NCBI RefSeq assembly: GCF_014196335.1 | Contig: NZ_JACIDM010000002.1 | Span: 62,001 to 126,000 of the forward strand | Source: Brevundimonas lenta | GTDB taxonomy: Bacteria; Pseudomonadota; Alphaproteobacteria; Caulobacterales; Caulobacteraceae | Direction of reading: 5' to 3' | DNA: 64,000 bases | Part shown: one piece after another, positions 53,968 to 62,673 of the stretch | Layout: the number at the start of each line of letters is the position of its first letter | Numbering within the stretch: position 1 is the stretch's first letter | Made by a program: the position numbers and the translations under genes | Notes under the pieces: model-generated | What the model was told of the DNA's origin: nothing | Database searches by the model: none | The model's input: only the letters and a program-made list of their open reading frames with translations

Positions 53968-53991
53968 AAAGGGGCCCCGGAGGGCCCCTTT
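53968..53991. terminator. Bidirectional terminator between NamZ and hydrolase genes
   Basis: Perfect 10-bp stem AAAGGGGCCC/GGGCCCCTTT with loop CGGA. It lies 5 bp after the muramidase-type gene and 7 bp beyond the convergent hydrolase gene, with short A- and T-runs at its ends. Confidence 0.9.
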
Positions 53992-53998
53992 ATCCGGC

Positions 53999-54649
53999 TC
54001 AGGCCGGGTTTTCTTCCAGACGCTTGTCCAGGTAGAGGCCCACGCGCCGCTCGACGGCGTCGAGGTGGTCCTGCCAGAAGTGGCTGGCGCCGTCCTCCAG
54101 CTCATAGTCGATGACGATGCCCTTTTGGGTGCGCAGCTTGTTGACCACGCGCTCGACCTCGACCGGTGGCACGATGGTGTCGGCCGTGCCGTGCAGGAAC
54201 AGGCCCGAGGCCGGGCAGGGGGCCAGGAAGCTGAAGTCGTACATGTTCGACGGCGGCGACACCGAGATGAAGCCGTCCGTCTCCGGGCGGCGCATCAGCA
54301 GTTGCATGCCGATGTAGGCGCCGAACTGGTAGCCGGCGACCCAGGTTTGGGTGGCGGCGGGGTTGTTGGCCTGCAGCCAGTCCAGCGCGGTCGCGGCGTC
54401 GGCCAGTTCGCCGATGCCGCTATCGAACTCGCCCTGCGACTTGCCCACGCCGCGGCTGTTGTAGCGCAGGGTCGCGAAGCCGCGCTTCACGAACAGCTGG
54501 TACAGGGTCACCGCCACCGGGTTGTTCATATGCCCGCCCGCCTTGGGGTGGGGGTGCAGGATCAGGGCGATCGGCGCGTTCGGGCGCTTGCCCGGGGAAT
54601 AGCGGCCTTCGATGCGACCAGATGCGCCGGGCAGGATGACTTCAGGCAT
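53999..54649 (-). CDS. Alpha/beta-hydrolase-fold protein with Gln at the nucleophile position
   Basis: The 216-residue protein matches a family of small alpha/beta hydrolases (COG2945 type): ALILHPHPKAGGHMNNPVAV, ATLRYNSRGVGKSQGEFD, and SGLFLHGTADTIVPPVEVE with the Asp, then DGASHFWQD with the His. The nucleophile elbow, normally GxSxG (for example GFSFGA), reads AGYQFGAYIG, with Gln108 encoded by CAG. The acid and base of the triad remain, but the nucleophile Ser is gone. It may bind rather than cleave, or act in another way. It is convergent with the NamZ-type gene. Confidence 0.85.
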   Translation of the reverse strand: MPEVILPGASGRIEGRYSPGKRPNAPIALILHPHPKAGGHMNNPVAVTLYQLFVKRGFATLRYNSRGVGKSQGEFDSGIGELADAATALDWLQANNPAATQTWVAGYQFGAYIGMQLLMRRPETDGFISVSPPSNMYDFSFLAPCPASGLFLHGTADTIVPPVEVERVVNKLRTQKGIVIDYELEDGASHFWQDHLDAVERRVGLYLDKRLEENPA

Positions 54650-54699
54650 GGGCGGAGCGAATTCCCGTGTTCAAACATCATTTCGCACCTGCGTAATAC

Positions 54700-54728
54700 T
54701 TGACCACAGGGGTAGGACTTTCTAAGTC
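54700..54728 (+). promoter_or_regulatory. Probable iscR promoter with IscR-type operator
   Basis: TTGACC (54700-54705) stands 17 bp before TAAGTC (54723-54728), fair -35 and -10 matches. The -10 lies in a GACT-N5-AGTC dyad (54716-54728) within GGACTT-TCT-AAGTCC (54715-54729). The arms and five-base gap equal those of IscR type-1 sites. Position just upstream of iscR fits autorepression. The core bases differ from the consensus. Confidence 0.5.
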
Positions 54729-54810
54729 CGCCCTGCGTGCTGACGCTTTTGCGAAGGCGCGGGTTCTAGCACAGGAGCCCCGAAAAGCGCGCGATTTTTG
54801 AGGGTGTGCG

Positions 54811-55284
54811 ATGCGTCTGTCGACCAAGGGACGATACGCCGTGATGGCGATGGCCGATCTGGCAAGGAACGGACGCTCCCCGGGGGGCGAAAACCGGGCC
54901 GTTTCGCTGGCTGAAATCGCCGCGCGCCAGGAGATTTCGCTGAGCTACCTGGAACAGCTGTTCGCACGCCTGCGCAAGAGCGGCCTCGTCACCAGCGTAC
55001 GTGGTCCCGGCGGCGGCTATCGCCTCGCCAAGGGCGCGCATGAGACGGTGGTGGCCGAGATCGTGCTGGCTGTCGACGAACCCATCCGCGCCACCCGCTG
55101 CGCCGCCCACGGCTCGCCGAAGGGCTGCATGATGGCCGGCGAGCGCTGCATCACTCACAATCTCTGGGAAGACCTGGGCGCCGAAATCCACGCCTATCTG
55201 GCCGCCGTGTCGCTGGAGGACGTGGTCCTGAACCGCACCGCCGCCCGCCGTCGCAGCGTCTCCGGCATGGAGGCCGCGGCATGA
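54811..55284 (+). CDS. iscR: Rrf2-family Fe-S regulator IscR
   Basis: IscR represses the Fe-S assembly genes when its [2Fe-2S] cluster is present. The 157-residue protein has the Rrf2 winged helix: MRLSTKGRYAVMAMADLARN, LAEIAARQEISLSYLEQLFA, LRKSGLVTSVRGPGGGYRLA. The cluster cysteines are at about 97, 106 and 113 in RCAAHGSPKGCMMAGERCIT, with His near. The final residues are Ala-rich. It heads the suf operon; its stop overlaps the next start as ATGA. Confidence 0.95.
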   Translation: MRLSTKGRYAVMAMADLARNGRSPGGENRAVSLAEIAARQEISLSYLEQLFARLRKSGLVTSVRGPGGGYRLAKGAHETVVAEIVLAVDEPIRATRCAAHGSPKGCMMAGERCITHNLWEDLGAEIHAYLAAVSLEDVVLNRTAARRRSVSGMEAAA

Positions 55285-56417
55285 GCGTCTATCTGGACTA
55301 CAACGCGTCCGGCCTCGTCCGCCCTGAAGTCCAGGACGTGATGGCCAAGGCCCTGGCCGACAACGGCAACCCGTCGGCGGTGCACGCCGCCGGCCGCCGC
55401 GCCCGCGCCCGCATCGAGACCGCCCGCGCCCAGGTGGCCGACCTCGTCGGCGCCGATCCGACGGCGATCATCTTCTCGTCCGGCGGCACGGAATCGAACG
55501 CCCAGGCCGTTGCTGCAGCCCTGGCCGCCGGATGCGAGCGCCTGATCGTTGGCGCCACGGAGCATCCCTGCGTCGCCGAGGCCGCCCTGGTCAGCGGCGC
55601 GCCGGTCGAGGTGCTCCCGGTCAACGGCGACGGGGTCATCGATCTGGCCGTGCTGGCGGAGAGCCTGAAGCGGCCCGGCAAGGCGGTGGTGGCGATCCAT
55701 CACGCCAACAACGAAAGCGGCGTCATCCAGCCGATCGCGGAAGCCGCGAAGCTGGTTCGCGAGGCCGGCGGCTGGCTACATGTCGACGCCATCCAGTCGG
55801 CGGGCAAGATTCCGGTCGATATCCGCGCCCTGGATGCCGACACCCTGACCCTGTCCGCGCACAAGCTGGGCGGGCCGCAAGGCGTGGGCGCGCTGGTCCT
55901 GAAACCTGGCCGTGACGCCGTGCGCATCCTGCACGGCGCGGGGCAGGAGCGGGGCCTGCGCGCGGGCACCGAGAATGTGCCCGGCATCGCCGGTTTCGGC
56001 GTGTCCGCCGACTGCGCCGCGCGCGATCTGGCCGACGCCATGGCGCACGTCACCTGGCGCGATGCGGCGGAGGCGAAGATCAAGGCCGCCGGCGCGACCA
56101 TCATCGGCGGTGCGGTCGAACGCCTGCCCAACACCCTGTTCATGGCCGTCGAAGGCTGGGACAGCCCGCAGCAACTGATCACCCTCGATCTGGTCGGGGT
56201 CATGGTTTCGGCAGGTTCGGCGTGTTCTTCCGGCAAGACGAAGCCGTCCAAGGCCATCAGCGCCATGGGGCACGATCATCTGGCAACCGGCGGCGTCCGC
56301 GTCTCGGGCGGCTGGGGCACGACCGAAGACGAGTGGATCCGCTTCGCAGACGCCTGGGTGGCGGCCTGGCAAAAGCACTCAGCGCGCATCAGTGAGCGCG
56401 CGAAGGAAGTCGCGTAA
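55281..56417 (+). CDS. Cysteine desulfurase, NifS/IscS-like
   Basis: This 378-residue PLP enzyme takes sulfur from cysteine. It starts MSVYLDYNASGLVRPEVQDV and shows FSSGGTESNAQAVAAAL, VAIHHANNESGVIQPIAE, the PLP Lys in LTLSAHKLGGPQGVGAL, and the active Cys loop in MVSAGSACSSGKTKPSKAI. The class is IscS-like, unlike SufS at 59654. In alphaproteobacteria an extra desulfurase between iscR and sufB is common. The C-terminus is a little longer than minimal, ending RISERAKEVA. Confidence 0.93.
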   Translation: MSVYLDYNASGLVRPEVQDVMAKALADNGNPSAVHAAGRRARARIETARAQVADLVGADPTAIIFSSGGTESNAQAVAAALAAGCERLIVGATEHPCVAEAALVSGAPVEVLPVNGDGVIDLAVLAESLKRPGKAVVAIHHANNESGVIQPIAEAAKLVREAGGWLHVDAIQSAGKIPVDIRALDADTLTLSAHKLGGPQGVGALVLKPGRDAVRILHGAGQERGLRAGTENVPGIAGFGVSADCAARDLADAMAHVTWRDAAEAKIKAAGATIIGGAVERLPNTLFMAVEGWDSPQQLITLDLVGVMVSAGSACSSGKTKPSKAISAMGHDHLATGGVRVSGGWGTTEDEWIRFADAWVAAWQKHSARISERAKEVA

Positions 56418-56420
56418 GTT

Positions 56421-57887
56421 ATGGCTGCTGTTCAGGAAACCATCGACGCTGTCGCCGCACTCGAGAAATACGAGCATGGCTTCACCTCGGACATCGAGCA
56501 GGAGTTCGCGCCCAAGGGCCTGAACGCCGACATCGTGCGCTTCATCTCGGAGAAGAAGTGCGAGCCGGAGTGGATGCTGGAATGGCGCCTCGCCGCCTTC
56601 GAGCGCTGGCAGGCGATGGAGGAACCGACCTGGGCCTCGGTGAAGTACGAGCCGATCGACTACCAGGACCTCTACTACTACGCCGCGCCCAAGGAGAAGG
56701 ACGGGCCGAAGTCGCTCGACGAGGTCGATCCCGAACTGCTGGCCGTCTACGCCAAGCTGGGCATCCCGCTGAAGGAGCAGGAAGTGCTGGCCGGCGTGCA
56801 GGGCGCGCCGCGGGTGGCGGTGGACGCCGTGTTCGACAGCGTCAGCGTGGTCACCACCTTCAAGGCCGAGCTGGCCAAGGTCGGGGTGATTTTCATGCCG
56901 ATTTCCGAGGCCTTGCGCGAACATCCTGAGCTCGTGCGGCAATATCTGGGATCGGTGGTGCCGGTCTCGGACAACTATTTCTCGGCCCTGAACAGCGCGG
57001 TCTTCTCGGACGGCAGCTTCGTCTACATCCCGCCGGGCGTGCGTTGCCCGATGGAGCTGTCGACCTATTTCCGCATCAACGCCAGCCAGACCGGCCAGTT
57101 CGAGCGGACCCTGATCATCGCCGACAAGGGCAGCTACGTTTCGTATCTGGAGGGCTGCACGGCTCCGATGCGCGACGAGAACCAGCTGCACGCGGCCGTG
57201 GTCGAGATCATCGCCCTGGACGACGCCGAGGTGAAATACTCGACCGTCCAGAACTGGTACCCCGGCGACGCCGAGGGCAAGGGCGGCATCTACAACTTCG
57301 TCACCAAACGCGCCGACTGCCGCGGCGACCGCTCGAAGGTGAGCTGGACGCAGGTCGAGACCGGCTCGGCCATCACCTGGAAATACCCCTCCTGCCTGCT
57401 GAAGGGCGAGGAGAGCTCGGGCGAGTTCTATTCGATCGCCATCACCAACGGCCGCCAGCAGGCGGACACCGGCACCAAGATGGTGCACCTGGGCAAGAAC
57501 TCGCGTTCACGCATCATCGCCAAGGCGGTGTCGGCGGGCCGGTCGGACTCGACCTATCGCGGCCTGGTCTCGGTGCACCCGAAGGCGACCGGCGTGCGCA
57601 ACTTCACCCAGTGCGACAGCCTGCTGATCGGCAAGGAGTGCGGCTCGCACACCGTGCCCTACATCGAGGCCCGCAACGGCTCGGCCCAGCTGGAGCACGA
57701 GGCGACCACGACCCGCCTGAGCGAGGACCAGCTGTTCTACGCCCAGCAGCGCGGCCTGTCGGAAGAGGAGGCGGTGGCCCTGTTGGTCAACGGCTTCGTC
57801 CGCGACGTGCTGCAGGAACTGCCGATGGAGTTCGCCGTCGAAGCCCAGAAGCTGGTGGCGATCAGCCTTGAAGGTTCGGTCGGATAA
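56421..57887 (+). CDS. sufB: Fe-S cluster scaffold subunit SufB
   Basis: SufB forms the SufBC2D scaffold on which Fe-S clusters are built. The 488-residue protein has the family segments [60 protein letters not shown], the long parallel beta-helix, and [20 protein letters not shown] near the end. Its Cys near [10 protein letters not shown] is the usual sulfur acceptor. It starts 3 bp after the desulfurase stop. sufC follows after 13 bp. Confidence 0.97.
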   Translation: MAAVQETIDAVAALEKYEHGFTSDIEQEFAPKGLNADIVRFISEKKCEPEWMLEWRLAAFERWQAMEEPTWASVKYEPIDYQDLYYYAAPKEKDGPKSLDEVDPELLAVYAKLGIPLKEQEVLAGVQGAPRVAVDAVFDSVSVVTTFKAELAKVGVIFMPISEALREHPELVRQYLGSVVPVSDNYFSALNSAVFSDGSFVYIPPGVRCPMELSTYFRINASQTGQFERTLIIADKGSYVSYLEGCTAPMRDENQLHAAVVEIIALDDAEVKYSTVQNWYPGDAEGKGGIYNFVTKRADCRGDRSKVSWTQVETGSAITWKYPSCLLKGEESSGEFYSIAITNGRQQADTGTKMVHLGKNSRSRIIAKAVSAGRSDSTYRGLVSVHPKATGVRNFTQCDSLLIGKECGSHTVPYIEARNGSAQLEHEATTTRLSEDQLFYAQQRGLSEEEAVALLVNGFVRDVLQELPMEFAVEAQKLVAISLEGSVG

Positions 57888-57900
57888 TCAAGAAGAAACA

Positions 57901-58650
57901 ATGCTCAAGATCAATAACCTCCGCGTCTCTGTCGGCGACAAGCCGATCCTCAAGGGCCTGACGCTCGACGTTCCGGCGGGCGAGGTGCACGCCGTCATGG
58001 GGCCGAACGGGGCCGGCAAGTCGACGCTGGGCTACGCCCTGTCGGGTCGGCCCGGCTATGAGGCCAGCGAGGGCTCGGTGAGCTGGAACGGCGACGACCT
58101 GCTGGCGCTGGATCCGGCCGAGCGCGCCGCCAAGGGCGTGTTCCTGTCGTTCCAGTATCCGCTGGAGATCCCCGGCGTGCCGGCGATGACCTTCATCCGC
58201 ACGGCCCTGAACGCACAGAAGCGCGCCCGCGGCGAGGACGAGGTTTCGGCGCCGGCTTTCCTGAAGCTGGTCAAGGCGGCGTCGCAGTCCCTGAAGATGG
58301 ACTTCGACATGCTGAAGCGGCCGCTGAACGTCGGCTTCTCGGGCGGCGAGAAGAAGCGGATGGAGATCCTGCAGATGGCCCTGCTGGAGCCGTCGCTGCT
58401 GATCCTCGACGAGACGGACTCCGGCCTCGACATCGACGCCCTGCGCATCGTCGCCGACGGCGTGAACGCCATGCGCTCGCCGGAACGGTCGATGCTGGTC
58501 ATCACCCACTACCAGCGCCTGCTGGACTACATCAAACCGGACCGCGTCCACGTGCTGGTCGGCGGCCGCATCGTCGCCTCGGGCGGCCCCGAGCTGGCCC
58601 ACCAGCTGGAAGCCGAAGGCTACGACCAGTTCCTTCCGGAGGCGGCGTGA
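57901..58650 (+). CDS. sufC: Fe-S assembly ATPase SufC
   Basis: SufC is the ABC-type ATPase that drives conformational change in SufBC2D. The 249-residue protein has Walker A MGPNGAGKSTLGYALSGRPG, signature GFSGGEKKRMEILQM, Walker B LLILDETDSGLDIDALRIVA and the H-loop VITHYQRLLDYI. Start ATG 57901 was preferred because MLKINNLRVSVGDKPIL matches the family. An upstream in-frame ATG at 57868 lies in sufB. The sufD GTG overlaps its stop. Confidence 0.97.
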   Translation: MLKINNLRVSVGDKPILKGLTLDVPAGEVHAVMGPNGAGKSTLGYALSGRPGYEASEGSVSWNGDDLLALDPAERAAKGVFLSFQYPLEIPGVPAMTFIRTALNAQKRARGEDEVSAPAFLKLVKAASQSLKMDFDMLKRPLNVGFSGGEKKRMEILQMALLEPSLLILDETDSGLDIDALRIVADGVNAMRSPERSMLVITHYQRLLDYIKPDRVHVLVGGRIVASGGPELAHQLEAEGYDQFLPEAA

Positions 58651-59675
58651 ACGCTCCGGTTCGCATTGATCTGAAGGACCCGTCCAGCTTCCCCTCGCGG
58701 CGCGTCGAGGCGTGGAAGTACACGGACCTGTACCGCTGGCTGCGCGAAACCCCGCCCGCCTCGCCGGAAGGCGCGGTCGAACCGGGCGGCCCGTTCGCGG
58801 CGCTGGGCGGCGAGGAGCTGACCTTCGTCAACGGCCGCTGCGATGGCTTCGCGGGCATCGTCGCCGAGGGCGAGGGCCTGACGCCGGTGCGTCTGCGCTT
58901 CGTCTCGACGGCCGAGGGCGCGGGTCATCAGGCGCGCGTCACCATCGATGTGAAGCCCGGCGCGTCGCTGACCCTGCTGGAAAGCTATGAAGGCCCGGCG
59001 AGGGGCTATGTCTCCAACATCAGCCTGGACATCACGGTCGGGGAGGGTGCTCGCCTGACCCGGGTGATCGTGGCCGAGGACGCCGCCGACGCCATCGGCA
59101 TCAGCCAGGCGCACATCACCCTGGCCCATGGCGCGACCCTGCATCAGTCGGCCTTCACCGCCGGCGGCAAGTTGCAGCGGCTGGAGACCCAGGTCGAGCA
59201 TCCCGGCCATGGGGCGTTCGTCCGTCTGGACGCAGCCTACGCCCTGCACGACGCCCGCCACGCCGACCTGACCAGCGTCGTCGACCATCAGGGCCCGGAC
59301 GGCCGCACCTCGCAGCTGACCAAGGGCGTGGTGCACGACACCGCCCGCGGCGTCTTCCAGGGCAAGATCATCGTCGAGCGCGGCGCCGACGGCACCGACG
59401 CCCGGATGGGCCACCACGCCCTGATCCTGTCGGAACGCGGCGAGATCGACGCCAAGCCCGAGCTGATCATCTACGCCGACGACGTTCAGTGCGCGCACGG
59501 CAATACCGTCGGCAGTCTGGACCAGAACGCCCTGTTCTACATGCAGCAGCGCGGCATCCCGTTCGAGGAGGCCCGCGCCCTGCTGACCCACGCCTTCCTG
59601 ATGGAGGTGGTCGACCGCGTCGAGCACGAGGGCGCGAGAGAGGTGGTGCGGGAATGGCTGACGGCTCGCCTGTGA
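58647..59675 (+). CDS. sufD: Fe-S assembly protein SufD
   Basis: The 342-residue protein is the SufD partner of SufB. The start is GTG 58647, overlapping the sufC stop. It shows PSSFPSRRVEAWKYTDLYRW, a beta-helix middle (GARLTRVIVAEDAADAIGIS) and the conserved VQCAHGNTVGSLDQNALFYM with the ligand His, and QRGIPFEEARALLTHAFLME. It ends 22 nt into sufS. Confidence 0.96.
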   Translation: MNAPVRIDLKDPSSFPSRRVEAWKYTDLYRWLRETPPASPEGAVEPGGPFAALGGEELTFVNGRCDGFAGIVAEGEGLTPVRLRFVSTAEGAGHQARVTIDVKPGASLTLLESYEGPARGYVSNISLDITVGEGARLTRVIVAEDAADAIGISQAHITLAHGATLHQSAFTAGGKLQRLETQVEHPGHGAFVRLDAAYALHDARHADLTSVVDHQGPDGRTSQLTKGVVHDTARGVFQGKIIVERGADGTDARMGHHALILSERGEIDAKPELIIYADDVQCAHGNTVGSLDQNALFYMQQRGIPFEEARALLTHAFLMEVVDRVEHEGAREVVREWLTARL

Positions 59676-60892
59676 CCCGCTTTGATCCCTACGCCGCGCG
59701 CGCGCAGTTCCCGATCCTGTCGCGGACGGTGAACGGCAAGCCGCTGGTCTATCTGGACTCGGCTGCCTCAGCGCAGAAGCCGCGCGCGGTGATCGACGCC
59801 CTGACGGCGGCGATGGAGGGCAGCTACGCCAACGTCCACCGCGGCCTGCACACCCTCGCCAACGAGACCACAGAAGCCTTCGAAACCGCCCGCGAGAGCG
59901 TGGCGCGGTTCCTGAATGCTCCGTCCGAGACCAACATCGTCTGGACCAAGGGCGGCACCGAGGCGATCAACCTCGTCGCTTCCAGCATCGGCCAGTCGAT
60001 CCAGCCCGGCGACGAGATCATCGTCAGCCAGATGGAGCACCACTCCAACATCGTGCCCTGGCATCTGCTGCGCGAGCGGCGCGGGGCGGTGCTGAAGTGG
60101 ATTCCGCTGCTGGACGACGGCTCGCTGGACATGGAGGCCTTCGCCGGCCTGCTTGGCCCGAAGACGAAGGTCGTCGCGGTCACCCACATGTCGAACGTGC
60201 TGGGCACCATCAATCCGATCGCCGAGATCACCCGGCTGGCCCACGCCGCCGGCGCCCGGGTGCTGATCGACGGCTGCCAGGGCGCGGTGCATGCGACCCC
60301 GGACGTTCAGTCCATCGGCTGCGACTACTACGTCCTGACCGGCCACAAGCTGTACGGCCCCTCGGGCATCGGCGTGCTGTACGGCACGGCCGAGGCGCTG
60401 GAGGCCCTGCCGCCTTACCAGGGCGGGGGCGAGATGATCGAGTCCGTCGAGATGGATCGGATCACCTATGCGAAGCCGCCGCACCGGTTCGAGGCCGGCA
60501 CGCCGCCGATCCTCGAGGCCATCGGGCTCGGCGCCGCCATCGAATGGCTGGGCCAGTTCGACCGCGCGGCGATCGCGGCGCATGAGCACGCGCTGTACGA
60601 CCACGCGGTCGCCCGGCTGGAAGGCGTCGACTGGCTGCGCATCATCGGCACGGCGGAAGGGAAGGGCGCGATCCTGACCTTCACCGTCGACGGCGCTCAC
60701 GCCCACGACATCGCCCAGGTGATGGACCGCTACGGCGTCGCCGTCCGCGCCGGCCTGCACTGCGCCGAGCCGCTGTCGGCCCGTTTCGGCCTGACGTCGA
60801 GCGCCCGGGCCAGCTTCGCCCTATATAATACGACCGAGGACGCCGACGCCTTCGCCGACGCCCTGATCAAGGCCCGTGAGTTCTTTGCATGA
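59654..60892 (+). CDS. sufS: SufS cysteine desulfurase
   Basis: SufS supplies sulfur to SufBCD through a persulfide. The 412-residue PLP enzyme has YLDSAASAQKPRAVIDALTA, YANVHRGLHTLANETTEAFE, VSQMEHHSNIVPWHLLRERR, the PLP Lys in YYVLTGHKLYGPSGIGVLYG and the active Cys in VAVRAGLHCAEPLSARFG. ATG 59654 lies 22 nt inside sufD. An upstream open frame to 59489 is not expected to be translated. Note that sufE is absent here. Confidence 0.96.
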   Translation: MADGSPVTRFDPYAARAQFPILSRTVNGKPLVYLDSAASAQKPRAVIDALTAAMEGSYANVHRGLHTLANETTEAFETARESVARFLNAPSETNIVWTKGGTEAINLVASSIGQSIQPGDEIIVSQMEHHSNIVPWHLLRERRGAVLKWIPLLDDGSLDMEAFAGLLGPKTKVVAVTHMSNVLGTINPIAEITRLAHAAGARVLIDGCQGAVHATPDVQSIGCDYYVLTGHKLYGPSGIGVLYGTAEALEALPPYQGGGEMIESVEMDRITYAKPPHRFEAGTPPILEAIGLGAAIEWLGQFDRAAIAAHEHALYDHAVARLEGVDWLRIIGTAEGKGAILTFTVDGAHAHDIAQVMDRYGVAVRAGLHCAEPLSARFGLTSSARASFALYNTTEDADAFADALIKAREFFA

Positions 60893-61275
60893 GCGACCAG
60901 ACGACCACTGTTGAAGACGATGGCGGACGCGCTGCGGCCGTGGCTTCGGGCAAGATCAGCCAGCAGGAGCTCGACCATCTGACCGACGAGATCATCACGG
61001 CCCTGAAGACGGTGTTCGACCCGGAAATCCCGGTCGACATCTATGAGCTGGGGCTGATCTACAAGGTCGACCTGTCCGACGATCGCGACGTGGCCGTCGA
61101 GATGACCCTGACCGCCCCGGGCTGCCCCGTGGCCGGCGAAATGCCGATCTGGGTCGAGCAGGCGGTGATGAAGGTGGAGGGCATCCGCTCGGCTTCGGTC
61201 GACCTGACGTTCGATCCGCCGTGGGATCCGTCCAAGATGAGCGACGAAGCCAAACTCGCGCTGAACATGTTCTGA
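60889..61275 (+). CDS. sufT: SufT-like DUF59 (MIP18) Fe-S maturation protein
   Basis: The 128-residue protein has a short polar start and a DUF59/MIP18 domain: ITALKTVFDPEIPVDIYELG, then VEMTLTAPGCPVAGEMPIWV with the conserved Cys, and LTFDPPWDPSKMSDEAKLAL. It acts in maturation of Fe-S proteins. Start ATG 60889 overlaps the sufS stop as ATGA. In gene order it takes the place between sufS and the A-type carrier, as is common in alphaproteobacteria. Confidence 0.93.
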   Translation: MSDQTTTVEDDGGRAAAVASGKISQQELDHLTDEIITALKTVFDPEIPVDIYELGLIYKVDLSDDRDVAVEMTLTAPGCPVAGEMPIWVEQAVMKVEGIRSASVDLTFDPPWDPSKMSDEAKLALNMF

Positions 61276-61282
61276 GGCCACG

Positions 61283-61672
61283 ATGAGCGACCTGCAGACC
61301 ACCACACGTCCCCGCCGCCCGCGCCCCCAGGTCGTCACCCTGACGGACGCCGCCGCCGAACGCGTGAAGGAGCTGATGGCCGGGGCCGACAAGCCCGTCG
61401 CCGGCCTGCGCGTCGGCATCAAGAACGGCGGCTGCGCGGGGCAGGAGTACACCTTCGCCTTCGCCGAAAGCGTCGAGCCGCTGGATGAGGTGATCCAGGA
61501 CAAGGGCGCGACCGTCCTGATCGACCCGAAGGCCGTGCTGTTCCTGTTCGGCACCGAGATCGATTTCGAGACCACGAAGCTGGCGTCCAAATTCGTCTTC
61601 CGGAATCCGAACCAGACCGACGCCTGCGGTTGCGGCGAGAGCGTCACCATCACCCCGCTCAAGGCCGACTGA
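61283..61672 (+). CDS. sufA: A-type Fe-S carrier protein (SufA-like)
   Basis: The 129-residue protein has an Arg/Pro-rich start (TTRPRRPRPQ) and the A-type carrier fold with the cluster cysteines in GIKNGGCAGQEYTFAFAES and DACGCGESVTITPL. It carries clusters from SufBCD to targets. ErpA or IscA proteins share this fold; the position in the operon favours SufA. metN starts at the last nucleotide of its stop (TGATG). Confidence 0.93.
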   Translation: MSDLQTTTRPRRPRPQVVTLTDAAAERVKELMAGADKPVAGLRVGIKNGGCAGQEYTFAFAESVEPLDEVIQDKGATVLIDPKAVLFLFGTEIDFETTKLASKFVFRNPNQTDACGCGESVTITPLKAD

Positions 61673-62673
61673 TGATCCGGCTGGAGGGGGTTACAAAGCG
61701 CTTTAAAAGCGCGGCGGGCGAACGCGTGGCGCTGGACGCCATCGACCTGTCGGTGAAGCCCGGCCAGGTGTTCGGCGTCGTCGGACGCTCGGGCGCCGGC
61801 AAGTCGACGCTGATCCGCACGATCAATCTGCTGGAGCGTCCCGACGCCGGCCGTGTGGTCGTCGACGGCCAGAATATGATGGACCTGGCCCCGGCGGAGC
61901 TGCGCGCCGCGCGCCGTCGCATCGGCATGATCTTCCAGCACTTCAACCTGCTGAACGCGAAGACCATCGCCGAGAACGTGGCCTTCCCACTGCGCCTCGA
62001 GGGCCGGTCCGGTCCGGAGGTCGACCGTCGCGTCGCCGACCTGCTGGAGCGCCTCGGCCTGGCCGAGCATGCCCGCAAGCATCCGTCACAGCTGTCCGGC
62101 GGCCAGAAGCAGCGTGTCGGCATCGCCCGCGCCCTGGCCTGCGAGCCGCACGTCCTGCTGTGCGACGAGGCGACCAGCGCGCTGGACCCCGAGACGACCG
62201 ACGAAATCCTGACACTGCTGGATCAACTGAACCGCGACCTGAACCTGACGGTGGTGCTGATCACCCACCAGATGGAGGTGGTTCGCCGCGTCTGCGACCG
62301 CGTCGCCGTGCTGAAGGACGGCCGGGTGGTGGAGGAGGGGGCGACCGCCGACGTCTTCCTGCACCCGCAACACGCCGCCACCCGCGCCATGCTGGCCGAG
62401 GGTGAGGAGGCGTTCGACGCCTCGCTGGCGCCTGCCGGCGGCCGTCTGGCGCGCCTGACCTTCCGTGGAAGCTCCACCTATGAGCCCGAACTGAGCCGCG
62501 TCGCCCGATCGGTCGGCGTCGACTATTCGATCCTGTCGGGCCGGATCAGCCGCATTCGCGGCGAACCCTACGGCCAGCTGGTCGTAGCCTTCACCGGCGG
62601 CGACGCCGAGGCCGCCGTCTCGCAGCTGACGGCCCGCGGCGTGCGCGTCGAAGGCCTGGGGGAGGCCGCCTGA
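61672..62673 (+). CDS. metN: Methionine ABC importer ATPase MetN
   Basis: MetN powers uptake of D- and L-methionine. The 333-residue protein has Walker A VVGRSGAGKSTLIRTINLLE, QHFNLLNAKTIAENVAFPLR, signature QLSGGQKQRVGIARAL and Walker B HVLLCDEATSALDPETTDEI. A C-terminal NIL domain (residues about 255-333: LTFRGSSTYEPELSRVARSV) binds methionine and inhibits transport when it is plentiful. It is joined to sufA by a TGATG overlap, and to metI in the same way. Confidence 0.97.
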   Translation: MIRLEGVTKRFKSAAGERVALDAIDLSVKPGQVFGVVGRSGAGKSTLIRTINLLERPDAGRVVVDGQNMMDLAPAELRAARRRIGMIFQHFNLLNAKTIAENVAFPLRLEGRSGPEVDRRVADLLERLGLAEHARKHPSQLSGGQKQRVGIARALACEPHVLLCDEATSALDPETTDEILTLLDQLNRDLNLTVVLITHQMEVVRRVCDRVAVLKDGRVVEEGATADVFLHPQHAATRAMLAEGEEAFDASLAPAGGRLARLTFRGSSTYEPELSRVARSVGVDYSILSGRISRIRGEPYGQLVVAFTGGDAEAAVSQLTARGVRVEGLGEAA

